IMG/VR virus record: IMGVR_UViG_3300030104_005128
Location: 1-48,115 of that record
Direction: 5' to 3' (one strand)
Length of the DNA: 48,115 nucleotides
Source: a virus
In this document: positions 40,926 to 47,340 of the stretch, piece by piece
How the letters are laid out: each line of letters starts with the position of its first letter
Position numbering within the stretch: the stretch's first letter is position 1
Made by a program: the position numbers and the translations under genes
The notes under the pieces: generated by a model
The model's input: the letters and a program-made list of their open reading frames with translations, nothing else
The model's database searches: none
What the model was told of the DNA's origin: nothing

Positions 40926-42338
40926 TCACAGAACTGCGCCACCCCAATCGGGCTCGTTAAAGCCATCATCACAAGAGTCATAGACCCTTTGAAGAGTAAG
41001 CCTTGCCCACAATCGAATGTCTTTCTTTGAGTGGTCCCTGCTCTTGAGTGACATCAACTCAAATGGCTGGAACATGTCGGCAAGTTCCGTGTTCTCATAG
41101 TCTTGGTTGTTTGACTTCTTTGGTTTTTTGTATTGGAACTGTCGATACAAACCGAATGCAAGCGCCGCATCATGAAGAGGCTTGTCTGAATCTCTGAAGT
41201 GATGGGACTGTGGCACACCACGACGACCATTAATCACAGACTCCTCTGTTCCACGATTAAGCTGGAGCAATGCAATCACAGCCACGTTCTCTTGCTTTGC
41301 TATACGCCGAAGCACTTCGCTAATCTCGTCCACCTCCCATGATCTATTCCTGTTCTTTGGAAGGTTTGATGGCGGCCTGATTAACTGAAGATAGTCTACC
41401 CAAATCACCTTGCAGTCATGCTTTCTAACAAGCCTACGTATTGAACTTTCAACTGCGTCTGCTGTAGATGATGCATCGTCTACAAAGATAGGCTCACCCA
41501 TCAACGAGTCTGCCGCCTCCATCAGCCTGTCAGTTTTGTCACCATCCTTTTCATGGATGCTACTTACCTGAACCCCAGCAACAATGGACGCCATACGGTC
41601 TACAAGCTTCCACCTTGGCATTTCTATGGACAAGATACCTTGGGCTATGCCCGACTGAGCAGCACGCAACACAGCGGAAACCAGGAACATTGTCTTACCA
41701 ATCTCTGGCCGACCACCGATGATCGTCATGTAGCCCCGTGGCCAACCTACATAATGATCATCAAAGGTTTTAAATCCTGTAGGAACATACTCAACATCAT
41801 CACCATCAAGAATGCTACGCCAGGCAGACTTACGTTCACTTGCTGCTTCTTGTAGAGAAAGAATCCCTTGGATTGAATCAATCTCTCCGCACACACCAAG
41901 CACGCTTGACTCTGCGCTGCGGATAATATTCTCTGGTTCTTCCTCACTGTCTTCAAGGTTTGCAAGTATCTGCTTAGCAGCAAGCTTTAGTTCCCTAAGC
42001 CTATGACACGAAGCAATACGGCTGGCGTATTGGCGAAGCATCTGGTCACTAATGATCGTTTCATCACCAAGCCTGCTTACATAGTCAATACCACCAAACT
42101 TCTTACAGCCCTGTACTCCAGAGGTTTCAATAAGAGAAACTAAATCTGCTGGTTTATTCTTAGCTATTCTAGAGAGTACCCAAGAGTACAATTTCTGGTG
42201 TTCTAAATTAGAGAAATGTTGTTCTCTTAAGAGATCATCTACTAGTACTAGTGATTCTCCACTAGAGACTAGTATTGTTCCTAGTACTAGCCGTTCTGTT
42301 TGAACGGGTCGTAGGTGAGCAAACTTATCTTGTGTCAC
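40926..42338 (-). CDS. dnaB: Replicative DNA helicase, DnaB-like
   Basis: 470 residues, GTG start at 42338 with GGAGG 7 nt upstream on minus. N-terminal DnaB domain (1-100), linker, then the RecA-like motor: Walker A GGRPEIGKT (208-216), Glu239 in SIEM, Walker B VIWVDYLQL (311-319), and Gln359 in LLQLNR. It unwinds the fork for phage replication. The C-terminal 100 residues are variable. First gene of the minus module; the first 40 codons contain a strikingly palindrome-rich tract (42223-42290). Confidence 0.93.
   Translation of the reverse strand: MTQDKFAHLRPVQTERLVLGTILVSSGESLVLVDDLLREQHFSNLEHQKLYSWVLSRIAKNKPADLVSLIETSGVQGCKKFGGIDYVSRLGDETIISDQMLRQYASRIASCHRLRELKLAAKQILANLEDSEEEPENIIRSAESSVLGVCGEIDSIQGILSLQEAASERKSAWRSILDGDDVEYVPTGFKTFDDHYVGWPRGYMTIIGGRPEIGKTMFLVSAVLRAAQSGIAQGILSIEMPRWKLVDRMASIVAGVQVSSIHEKDGDKTDRLMEAADSLMGEPIFVDDASSTADAVESSIRRLVRKHDCKVIWVDYLQLIRPPSNLPKNRNRSWEVDEISEVLRRIAKQENVAVIALLQLNRGTEESVINGRRGVPQSHHFRDSDKPLHDAALAFGLYRQFQYKKPKKSNNQDYENTELADMFQPFELMSLKSRDHSKKDIRLWARLTLQRVYDSCDDGFNEPDWGGAVL
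42223..42290. repeat. Palindrome/CTAG-dense tract in the 5' end of dnaB
   Basis: Contains perfect palindromes TCTCTTAAGAGA (42223-42234), ACTAGTACTAGT (42241-42252) and CTAGTACTAG (42281-42290), and six CTAG in 49 bp. It is encoded with rare-looking CTA leucine codons (L17, L19, L23, L30, L32 of DnaB). A DNA-level role such as an origin or an operator cluster is suggested. Confidence 0.55.
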
Positions 42339-42375
42339 TTCCTTGCCTCCAATGGCAGCTTTTAACTCACGGCAC

Positions 42376-42411
42376 TTGACCGCAGAGGACCACTAAGTTA
42401 ACCCGTGGTTA
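42376..42411 (+). promoter_or_regulatory. Phage promoter, family member 1, with overlapping inverted repeat
   Basis: TTGACC (42376-42381), a 17-nt spacer starting GC, then TAACCC (42399-42404). An inverted repeat TAACC-CGT-GGTTA spans 42399-42411 over the -10 position and suggests repressor control, perhaps by the XRE protein it precedes. It drives the rightward transcript starting about 42411; GTG 42424 follows. Confidence 0.55.
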
Positions 42412-42423
42412 GGGAGGTGTCAA

Positions 42424-42681
42424 GTGGACACAGTCAAACAGCCTGAAAAGGCAGGTAGAACCGTGGGTTTTGGAGAGATGCTTCGAGTCCTGCGGAAGCG
42501 TGAACAGTTAACCCAGGAAAAGCTGGCCGCACGTTTAGGAGTAACGAACGCGAGTGTGTCACTATATGAAAGTGGTAGGCGTCTGCCTGGTAGAAGCACA
42601 ATAGCTAAGCTACCAAAGGCATTGAACCTTACGTCTAATGAATTCATCTTGATGCTTGATGTTGCAGAACAAGCAGGATGA
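42424..42681 (+). CDS. XRE-family transcriptional regulator
   Basis: 85 residues, GTG start with GGAGG 6 nt upstream. Classic Cro/CI-type helix-turn-helix at about 20-65: LRKREQLTQEKLAARLGVTNASVSLYESGRRLPGRSTIAKL. It is the first rightward gene opposite dnaB and the natural candidate to bind the inverted repeat at 42399-42411 and switch between the divergent transcripts. ATGA overlap with the next gene. Confidence 0.85.
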   Translation: MDTVKQPEKAGRTVGFGEMLRVLRKREQLTQEKLAARLGVTNASVSLYESGRRLPGRSTIAKLPKALNLTSNEFILMLDVAEQAG

Positions 42682-43577
42682 AGAAGATAAAAAAGACGCC
42701 ACGCGAAGTAGAACCAAGCAAGGCTTACTATGAAGGGCGCATGGACATGCGTGTCCTTGGTTCAACACTCGGGTGGTACAAGACAAGAGAGAACAAACGA
42801 ACCAAGAAGTATCCAATACTAAATGCTGGGCTTATTCAAATAGGAATAACGACCCATGTTCTTGGCTTATGCCAGGGCAGGCGCGAGATATTTATTGGTA
42901 GAGATGGAACACTGTGGCGTTATGCACACAAACTTTTGCCGTCAGAAGTAGCGCCCGTATCAGACTTGGATGAAGCAGACCTGCGTGGGTGGGCTGATGC
43001 CTGCGCCCGTGCAGTCATAGATAGAATAACGCCAAGCAATGAAGCCACAGTCACCGAGCAATCAAACTATCGCTACCGTAAGATTGTCAGGGCCCTTGTT
43101 GAACAAAGAATCATGGACGCTGCGGCGATAGGATACGAAAGGAACGCCACTATATATGCCCGTGGTGTCTCTTCTTCTTGGACAGATAAGGACATACTTG
43201 TACCAAGGCACGCTAGCATACGGCACGCAACGCTCGTATCACTGGTGCTTGCTTTAGATGCAGACAAAGCTGCTCAGCTTATTGAACTTGCGGCTTTGAT
43301 TGAGATGCGTGTGCCCTTTGTATCAAGAGAAGCAGCATTAAATATCTATCAGCAGTCTGCTTCTTTGCTTTCAAGACTATGTCCACAGTGGTGGAACCAA
43401 GGCTATGTATGTAACTGGCAGATGGTTGGAGATATAGAGCGCCTGTTTAGAGCACAGTACATACGTATGATTGAGAGTGCGTGGGATAGTGACACGCAGT
43501 TCGAGACAGCCGGCGGTGTCACCCTGCGGAACCTGGTGAAATCACCCCTTGAAAAAGAAACTACTCAGCAAAGCTGA
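42678..43577 (+). CDS. Hypothetical protein, unknown function
   Basis: 299 residues, ATGA-coupled to the XRE gene. Basic N-terminus (KKIKKTPREVEPSKAYY), a beta-rich part (IQIGITTHVLGLCQGRREIFIGRDGTLWRYAH) and a helical C-terminal half (AALIEMRVPFVSREAALNIYQQ). No motif is recognised. Its stop codon lies in a perfect 8-bp hairpin (43562-43580). Because it shares the regulator's transcript it may act early or in a switch. Confidence 0.65.
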   Translation: MKKIKKTPREVEPSKAYYEGRMDMRVLGSTLGWYKTRENKRTKKYPILNAGLIQIGITTHVLGLCQGRREIFIGRDGTLWRYAHKLLPSEVAPVSDLDEADLRGWADACARAVIDRITPSNEATVTEQSNYRYRKIVRALVEQRIMDAAAIGYERNATIYARGVSSSWTDKDILVPRHASIRHATLVSLVLALDADKAAQLIELAALIEMRVPFVSREAALNIYQQSASLLSRLCPQWWNQGYVCNWQMVGDIERLFRAQYIRMIESAWDSDTQFETAGGVTLRNLVKSPLEKETTQQS

Positions 43578-43593
43578 GTACCTGGGGGCCAGG
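43562..43593 (+). terminator. Tandem hairpins between two operons
   Basis: TACTCAGC (43562-43569)/GCTGAGTA (43573-43580) with loop AAA, then CCTGG (43581-43585)/CCAGG (43589-43593) with loop GGG, followed by TTT. It contains the stop codon of the previous gene and abuts the -35 of the next promoter. It may terminate the XRE transcript, although the T run is short. Confidence 0.5.
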
Positions 43594-43594
43594 T

Positions 43595-43645
43595 TTGACA
43601 GCGGGTTGACGCCAGGTTAAGCCCCACAGACCGGCAGAGAACCGG
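43595..43645 (+). promoter_or_regulatory. Phage promoter, family member 2, with leader hairpin
   Basis: TTGACA (43595-43600), 17-nt spacer, then TAAGCC (43618-43623). CCGG-CAGAGAA-CCGG (43631-43645) forms a hairpin placed where the 5' end of the mRNA would be. The same promoter and hairpin recur at 47258-47308. AAGGAGG and ATG 43665 follow. Confidence 0.7.
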
Positions 43646-43664
43646 CCGAAACAAGGAGGTGAGC

Positions 43665-43997
43665 ATGCAGCTTACGAGTGAAACACAGAAATACCTTAAC
43701 CTTTTGTCTGATGTTGAAGAGGTTATTAAAAAGGCAAACCCTGAAGGCATTATTGGGGTTACTATCGGAACTATTCAGCGATGTGAAGCCCACGTTCATG
43801 TCAATAAAGAAGAGTTTGATGAGTCATTTAAAAAAGACAATGACTGTGAGATTGTTCTTGATGAGTCATCGTTTAGATGTGACATCGAGTGCTATCCTTT
43901 ACCAACGGTAAGGGTCTTTTGTATTGATATGGAAGGCAGCAAGTTGGCTTACAAAAAAATAGTCGAACACTATTGGAAAACACTCGACGAGGAGTAA
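43665..43997 (+). CDS. Hypothetical protein, first gene of the RAMP operon
   Basis: 110 residues from ATG 43665 with AAGGAGG 5 nt upstream, preferred over GTG 43659. An N-terminal helix (SETQKYLNLLSDVEEVIKKAN) is followed by alternating strands (IIGVTIGTIQRCEAHVHVNKEEF, TVRVFCIDMEG). Mildly acidic. No family recognised. It begins the operon driven by the 43595 promoter. Confidence 0.65.
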   Translation: MQLTSETQKYLNLLSDVEEVIKKANPEGIIGVTIGTIQRCEAHVHVNKEEFDESFKKDNDCEIVLDESSFRCDIECYPLPTVRVFCIDMEGSKLAYKKIVEHYWKTLDEE

Positions 43998-44000
43998 GCT

Positions 44001-44270
44001 ATGGGTTGGAACGAAGAAGCAAAGCAAAAGCTAACCATGGCAAGAGCCCTCTTGAGTGACGTTAGGTACTCCATTGTTGTCCATGAGTTCCGCTGTTCAG
44101 AGTGTGACTCAAAAAGGTACGACAGCTTTGACATGCATCACATGAGGGAGGCTTGCCAGGCAGGCATTTCACGGATTGATAAAGCAATAAACTTTATAGA
44201 CAAAGGAGGGGACAATGAGCCCACAACCACCAGAACCAATCGGACAAATAAGAGTAGGCGGAGAAAATAG
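44001..44270 (+). CDS. Small Cys/His hypothetical protein
   Basis: 89 residues. CSEC (Cys32, Cys35), HH (46-47) and Cys52 suggest a possible small zinc site; the tail is Thr/Asn/Arg-rich and basic (TTTRTNRTNKSRRRK). The last 56 bp also encode the start of the next gene in another frame, so the basic tail is constrained by that overlap. Unknown role in the RAMP operon. Confidence 0.6.
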   Translation: MGWNEEAKQKLTMARALLSDVRYSIVVHEFRCSECDSKRYDSFDMHHMREACQAGISRIDKAINFIDKGGDNEPTTTRTNRTNKSRRRK

Positions 44271-44553
44271 AACCCTCTACCTTGGAAACTACACTCAGAA
44301 CCAACGAATAGCGTTGTTCATTGTCTCTGAAAATGGAGAGCAGTACGCCACCATATCAAGGAACTTGCCTAATCTTGAGCTTGAAGGCGATGAGTTCTTT
44401 GTTGGATGGTATGACCTAAACCCTCAAATCATGAAGGACTTGGTTGACTCTCCATACTTTGAAGACACAGGAAAGTTTGCTCTTGGTGAAAACGTAAAGA
44501 TGCCTGTGTGGAGATTGCGTCCATTGATTGGGGTTATCGGGGGTGAAGAGTGA
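44215..44553 (+). CDS. DUF4313-like hypothetical protein
   Basis: 112 residues, ATG 44215 with AAAGGAGGGG upstream, a very strong ribosome-binding site inside the previous gene. LYLGNYTQNQRIALFIVSE, GEQYATISRNLPN and a WYDLNPQIMKDLV segment resemble the DUF4313-type small proteins found on mobile elements. No function is known for the group. It overlaps the next gene by 4 nt (GTGA). Confidence 0.65.
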   Translation: MSPQPPEPIGQIRVGGENRTLYLGNYTQNQRIALFIVSENGEQYATISRNLPNLELEGDEFFVGWYDLNPQIMKDLVDSPYFEDTGKFALGENVKMPVWRLRPLIGVIGGEE

Positions 44554-44945
44554 GGATTATTTTTGAACACAAGCGTGGCCCCTGGGAAATCGAAACAGTT
44601 GATAGCAACGATAGGTTTGAACATCACATAGGCAAAAGAGTGGATGATGTTGAGCCGTGGGTAGCGCCTATCTTCTGGACCGAGAGTCACTTTTGGGATG
44701 ATGAGCAGCGAGCGGCGCATGCTCGCTTGGCTTCATGTATTCCTGACATGTATGAGTTTCTTTGCCACATATTACTTATGGCTGAAGACAGTCCGTCACA
44801 GGCAAATCCTGTGGTAGCAAAATGGGCAATGAAGCTTTTCTATAAAGCAAGTTCAGAAAAACAATGGAGGAGCATGAACAAATGTAGAAAGCTGCGCTTT
44901 CAGCTTGGCTTTCCGGTAGACGACGACACTTTTCTTAAAGAGTAA
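44550..44945 (+). CDS. Hypothetical protein in the RAMP operon
   Basis: 131 residues, GTG start overlapping the previous stop. The N-terminal half is Trp/His/Asp-rich (WVAPIFWTESHFWDD), and the C-terminal half is helical (MYEFLCHILLMAEDS, VVAKWAMKLFYKASS). No motif is recognised. It is the gene just before the RAMP-like protein, separated by 37 bp. Confidence 0.65.
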   Translation: MRIIFEHKRGPWEIETVDSNDRFEHHIGKRVDDVEPWVAPIFWTESHFWDDEQRAAHARLASCIPDMYEFLCHILLMAEDSPSQANPVVAKWAMKLFYKASSEKQWRSMNKCRKLRFQLGFPVDDDTFLKE

Positions 44946-44982
44946 ACCAACCAGGCATCAAAGAATGCCAAGGAGAAACAAC

Positions 44983-45834
44983 GTGAAGAACCTTCTTGAA
45001 AACGTAAACGAAACGATGGAAACAAGTACCAATAGTTTTCTTGTTGAGCTTGAGTTCAACGATGGTGTATTGGGTGGCAACCCAAAGCATCCCGATGTCT
45101 TTCGTATGCATATTGAATCACGGCTACGGCGTGAAGCAAAGGCAGCACAGAAGCGTGGGGATACACCGCCATCAGAAGAACGCATTCAAGAGATTGTTGC
45201 CCGTTCAATGGAAGAGATGTTTGGTGAGAACGTAGAAGAGACTATTGCTAATGAGCAGGAAAAGAACCATACGACATTCAAGTACAATGAGTTCGGCCCC
45301 TACATTGAGACACGACAAATCAAAGCGATGCTTCGTGAGATGATGAGCACGCTGGGAATCACAATGTCTAAGCGTGGGAGCAAGCAAACCTATCAGCACT
45401 TGCTTGCAGTCCAGGCTTGTGATGAAGAGGGTCAACCGTTTGAGGGTGAGCTACTGAATCAGCTTAACTTTGAACGTGATGACGAAATCGTTGAGGAGGT
45501 TGATGACTATGTAGTGATGTGTGCTCATGTCATTGGACCACAGGGACCACGCTCTTGTATCAAGCACCATGACCGCATCTGCAATGCAAGGATTCGCTTC
45601 TTGATTCGTGCCCCAGCCGATATGCCAAAGTCCAGAGCGACGGCTGTGCTTCGTGACAAGGAGATTATCAAGATGCTTGCTCATGCACAGAACGATGGGC
45701 TCGGTGCGTCACGGTCACAAGGCTATGGAAAGTTCACGATTGTGCGTCTTGAGCGGTTGACTAATATTCGTTGGGTTGTGGGGGAAGACAAGCCCGACAC
45801 TACTGCAAAGAAAGAAAAGACTGAAGCAGCATAG
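44983..45834 (+). CDS. RAMP-superfamily (Cas5/6/7-like) protein
   Basis: 283 residues from GTG 44983, which has AAGGAG 7 nt upstream; ATG 44965 would add six residues but has no good site. Two RAMP hallmarks are visible: FGPYIETRQIKAMLRE (about 104-119), like the PYIPGSSLKGALR segment of Cas7/Csm3/Cmr proteins, and the glycine-rich loop DGLGASRSQGYGKF (238-251) before a final strand (TIVRLERL). Between lies an insertion rich in acidic residues. RAMPs are RNA-binding or RNA-cleaving proteins, usually in CRISPR complexes. No other cas gene is nearby apart from a Cas4-like phage nuclease, so an independent role is likely. The repeat array follows directly. Confidence 0.65.
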   Translation: MKNLLENVNETMETSTNSFLVELEFNDGVLGGNPKHPDVFRMHIESRLRREAKAAQKRGDTPPSEERIQEIVARSMEEMFGENVEETIANEQEKNHTTFKYNEFGPYIETRQIKAMLREMMSTLGITMSKRGSKQTYQHLLAVQACDEEGQPFEGELLNQLNFERDDEIVEEVDDYVVMCAHVIGPQGPRSCIKHHDRICNARIRFLIRAPADMPKSRATAVLRDKEIIKMLAHAQNDGLGASRSQGYGKFTIVRLERLTNIRWVVGEDKPDTTAKKEKTEAA

Positions 45835-45841
45835 TTAGCCT

Positions 45842-45866
45842 GCCCCCTGGGCTTTGCCTGGGGGGC
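45842..45866 (+). other. Strong hairpin between the RAMP gene and the repeat array
   Basis: GCCCCCTGGGC (45842-45852) pairs with GCCTGGGGGGC (45856-45866) around loop TTT, 11 bp including two G-T wobbles, 7 nt after the RAMP stop codon. No T run follows, so it is not a typical terminator; it may block 3' exonucleases, fold the RNA or mark the array start. Confidence 0.65.
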
Positions 45867-45871
45867 TCATC

Positions 45872-46251
45872 CCATTGCAACGTACCTTTCCATACCCCCT
45901 CCAGCCTTTGCAACTTACCTTGCCTGGCCATCCCTCACCCATTGCAACCTACCAACACACGTCCCATCGCTCCACCTCTTTGCAACTCACCACACCGTTC
46001 CCAGCCCGTCCCTTCCCGCCCCACCATTGCAACGTTCCCAGTCTCTCCGTCCCTCGCCTTTGCAACGTGTCGAGTCGGCCCTGACCTTACCTGTCCACTG
46101 CAACTGTCCTTCTCTGTCCTCGCCAAGCCTTTGCAACTGTCCAACCCAAGCCCCATCGCTCCTTACCTTTGCAACGAGCCGCGCTTCCCCGTTTCCTTCC
46201 GCTCCATTGCAACTCTCCATGTCACTCTGTTTCTCCTCTCACCTATGAAAC
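45872..46251. repeat. Array of eleven CCWTTGCAACNNNCC motifs
   Basis: TTGCAAC cores begin at 45875, 45908, 45942, 45980, 46027, 46060, 46098 (CTGCAAC), 46131, 46169, 46207 and 46245 (degenerate ATGAAAC). Spacings are 33, 34, 38, 47, 33, 38, 33, 38, 38 and 38 bp. The core is preceded by CCA or CCT, contains the palindrome TTGCAA, and is usually followed by three variable bases and CC. Intervening DNA is pyrimidine-rich and non-identical, except that CCCATCGCTCC appears twice, each 17 bp before a core. Spacings do not keep a reading frame, so this is not coding. Confidence 0.8.
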
Positions 46252-46301
46252 TCACCAGCACCCACCAGGCCACCACATCTCAGCCCATCATTTAAACTTT
46301 T

Positions 46302-46333
46302 GTAGTGCTCGTATAAAACAGTAGCGCTCGTAT
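46302..46333 (+). repeat. Tandem direct repeat upstream of a small gene
   Basis: GTAGTGCTCGTAT (46302-46314) and GTAGCGCTCGTAT (46321-46333), one mismatch, 19 bp apart. It lies between the array and the TTG start at 46345, and a TATAAA occurs between the copies. It is likely a binding site or promoter element for the downstream genes. Nothing else is seen in 46252-46301. Confidence 0.55.
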
Positions 46334-46344
46334 CGAGGTGCATA

Positions 46345-46578
46345 TTGAGCACGACACATCGCATTGTGGTCCTTGCAAAGTATCCAGCAGGACATCATAG
46401 ACACAAAGTAAATCCAAACTGGCATGCCTATGCTGACAATAAACTTGACCCATCAGACCCGGAGCTAAATGACAAAGTAACTATGCTGCGAACCATTGCC
46501 CTTATGTCTGGAGCAAAGGTCCGCATTGGTAGACTGGAAGCAAATCAAAGTATTTCTAAAGCAGCAGGAGATGAGTAG
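46345..46578 (+). CDS. Small hypothetical protein
   Basis: 77 residues, TTG start supported by GAGG 6 nt upstream. HHRHK near 17-21 and a C-terminal helix (DKVTMLRTIALMSGAKVRIGRLEANQ). No family recognised. Its stop overlaps the next start (TAGTG). Likely expressed with the following genes from the region of the tandem repeat. Confidence 0.55.
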   Translation: MSTTHRIVVLAKYPAGHHRHKVNPNWHAYADNKLDPSDPELNDKVTMLRTIALMSGAKVRIGRLEANQSISKAAGDE

Positions 46579-46919
46579 TGAGCATTACATTCTATTGCCC
46601 AGACTCTTTAGATGATGACGTTACTTGCAACTTTGCCAACGGGAATGCCTTAGATGTCTTGCGATTAATAGGCAAGTTCAATGAAGATGACCCGTACTAT
46701 GGAGAGTGGGATGTCGATGACCTTCCATCGGTTCAACGCTCAATAATGAAAGCTCTCAATGTAGATAAGCAACGGGCTTATCTTGTTCGGCCACAGCAAA
46801 CTGACCGACGAGTCATTTACCAAGGCAACACAGATAAACAAACAATAGGGAGGCTTGTCGCGCTTCAATACCTCGTAGCTTATGCTGCAAAACACAGATA
46901 CAAAGTAGTTTATTCTTAA
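46578..46919 (+). CDS. Small acidic hypothetical protein
   Basis: 113 residues, GTG start overlapping the previous stop. The N-terminus (ITFYCPDSLDDDVTCNFANGNALDVLRLIG) is acidic; the C-terminus is helical and basic (TIGRLVALQYLVAYAAKHRYK). No motif recognised. The layout of small acidic proteins is typical of phage early regions that inhibit host proteins, but no target can be read from sequence. Confidence 0.6.
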   Translation: MSITFYCPDSLDDDVTCNFANGNALDVLRLIGKFNEDDPYYGEWDVDDLPSVQRSIMKALNVDKQRAYLVRPQQTDRRVIYQGNTDKQTIGRLVALQYLVAYAAKHRYKVVYS

Positions 46920-46935
46920 AAAATGGAGGCTCAAA

Positions 46936-47181
46936 GTGAGCACAAAGAGTAGAATCCAAAACTGTTATCCACCGAAGACCGACTTTCAGTTCAAAGCATT
47001 TGAATCAATAGTGAACATGCTGAGGTACACACATGGCTATCAATACAAAGACATTAAAGAGTTCTTTGCTGATGCAATAGGCGAGGCCATCATTGATTCA
47101 GATTGGGATGGTTACCTATATGAACTTGATAGTAGAGAGTATCAAGTAAAGTCAAAATATGACCGAGTCTTTGGATCTTGA
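46936..47181 (+). CDS. Small hypothetical protein
   Basis: 81 residues, GTG start with GGAGG about 8 nt upstream. Mixed helix content (DFQFKAFESIVNMLRYTHGYQYKDIKEFFADAIGEAIID) and a charged tail. No family recognised. It is followed by the second copy of the promoter-hairpin cassette after about 75 bp that hold an AT-rich stretch and TACGTA but no gene. Confidence 0.6.
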   Translation: MSTKSRIQNCYPPKTDFQFKAFESIVNMLRYTHGYQYKDIKEFFADAIGEAIIDSDWDGYLYELDSREYQVKSKYDRVFGS

Positions 47182-47257
47182 TTCATATATATTAGAGCGC
47201 GACGTGTTACGTACACACACAAGAGGCTGCTCGAAAACCCAGGTTCAACCGACACAC

Positions 47258-47308
47258 TTGACAGCAGCTTGACGACCAGTTAAGTTGTTAGGGTCGGCAG
47301 AGAACCGG
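47258..47308 (+). promoter_or_regulatory. Phage promoter, family member 3, with leader hairpin
   Basis: TTGACA (47258-47263), 17-nt spacer, then TAAGTT (47281-47286). Hairpin TCGG-CAGAGAA-CCGG (47294-47308) has the same seven-base loop as the copy at 43631, with one stem pair changed from C-G to U-G. AATGAGGTG and ATG 47341 follow. Confidence 0.7.
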
Positions 47309-47340
47309 CTACACTCAACACAAATAATGAGGTGAATGAA

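Noticed and set aside
45872-46251. Canonical CRISPR array
   Set aside because: The shared core is only about 10-15 bp with degenerate edges, intervals vary from 33 to 47 bp, and no adaptation genes are present.
45854-46295. Overlapping open frames of 76-117 codons on both strands across the repeat array
   Set aside because: C/T-rich DNA has few stops, so several frames are open at once. The repeat spacing is not a multiple of three, no frame has a convincing ribosome site, and products are low-complexity Pro/Ser/Leu/Thr chains.
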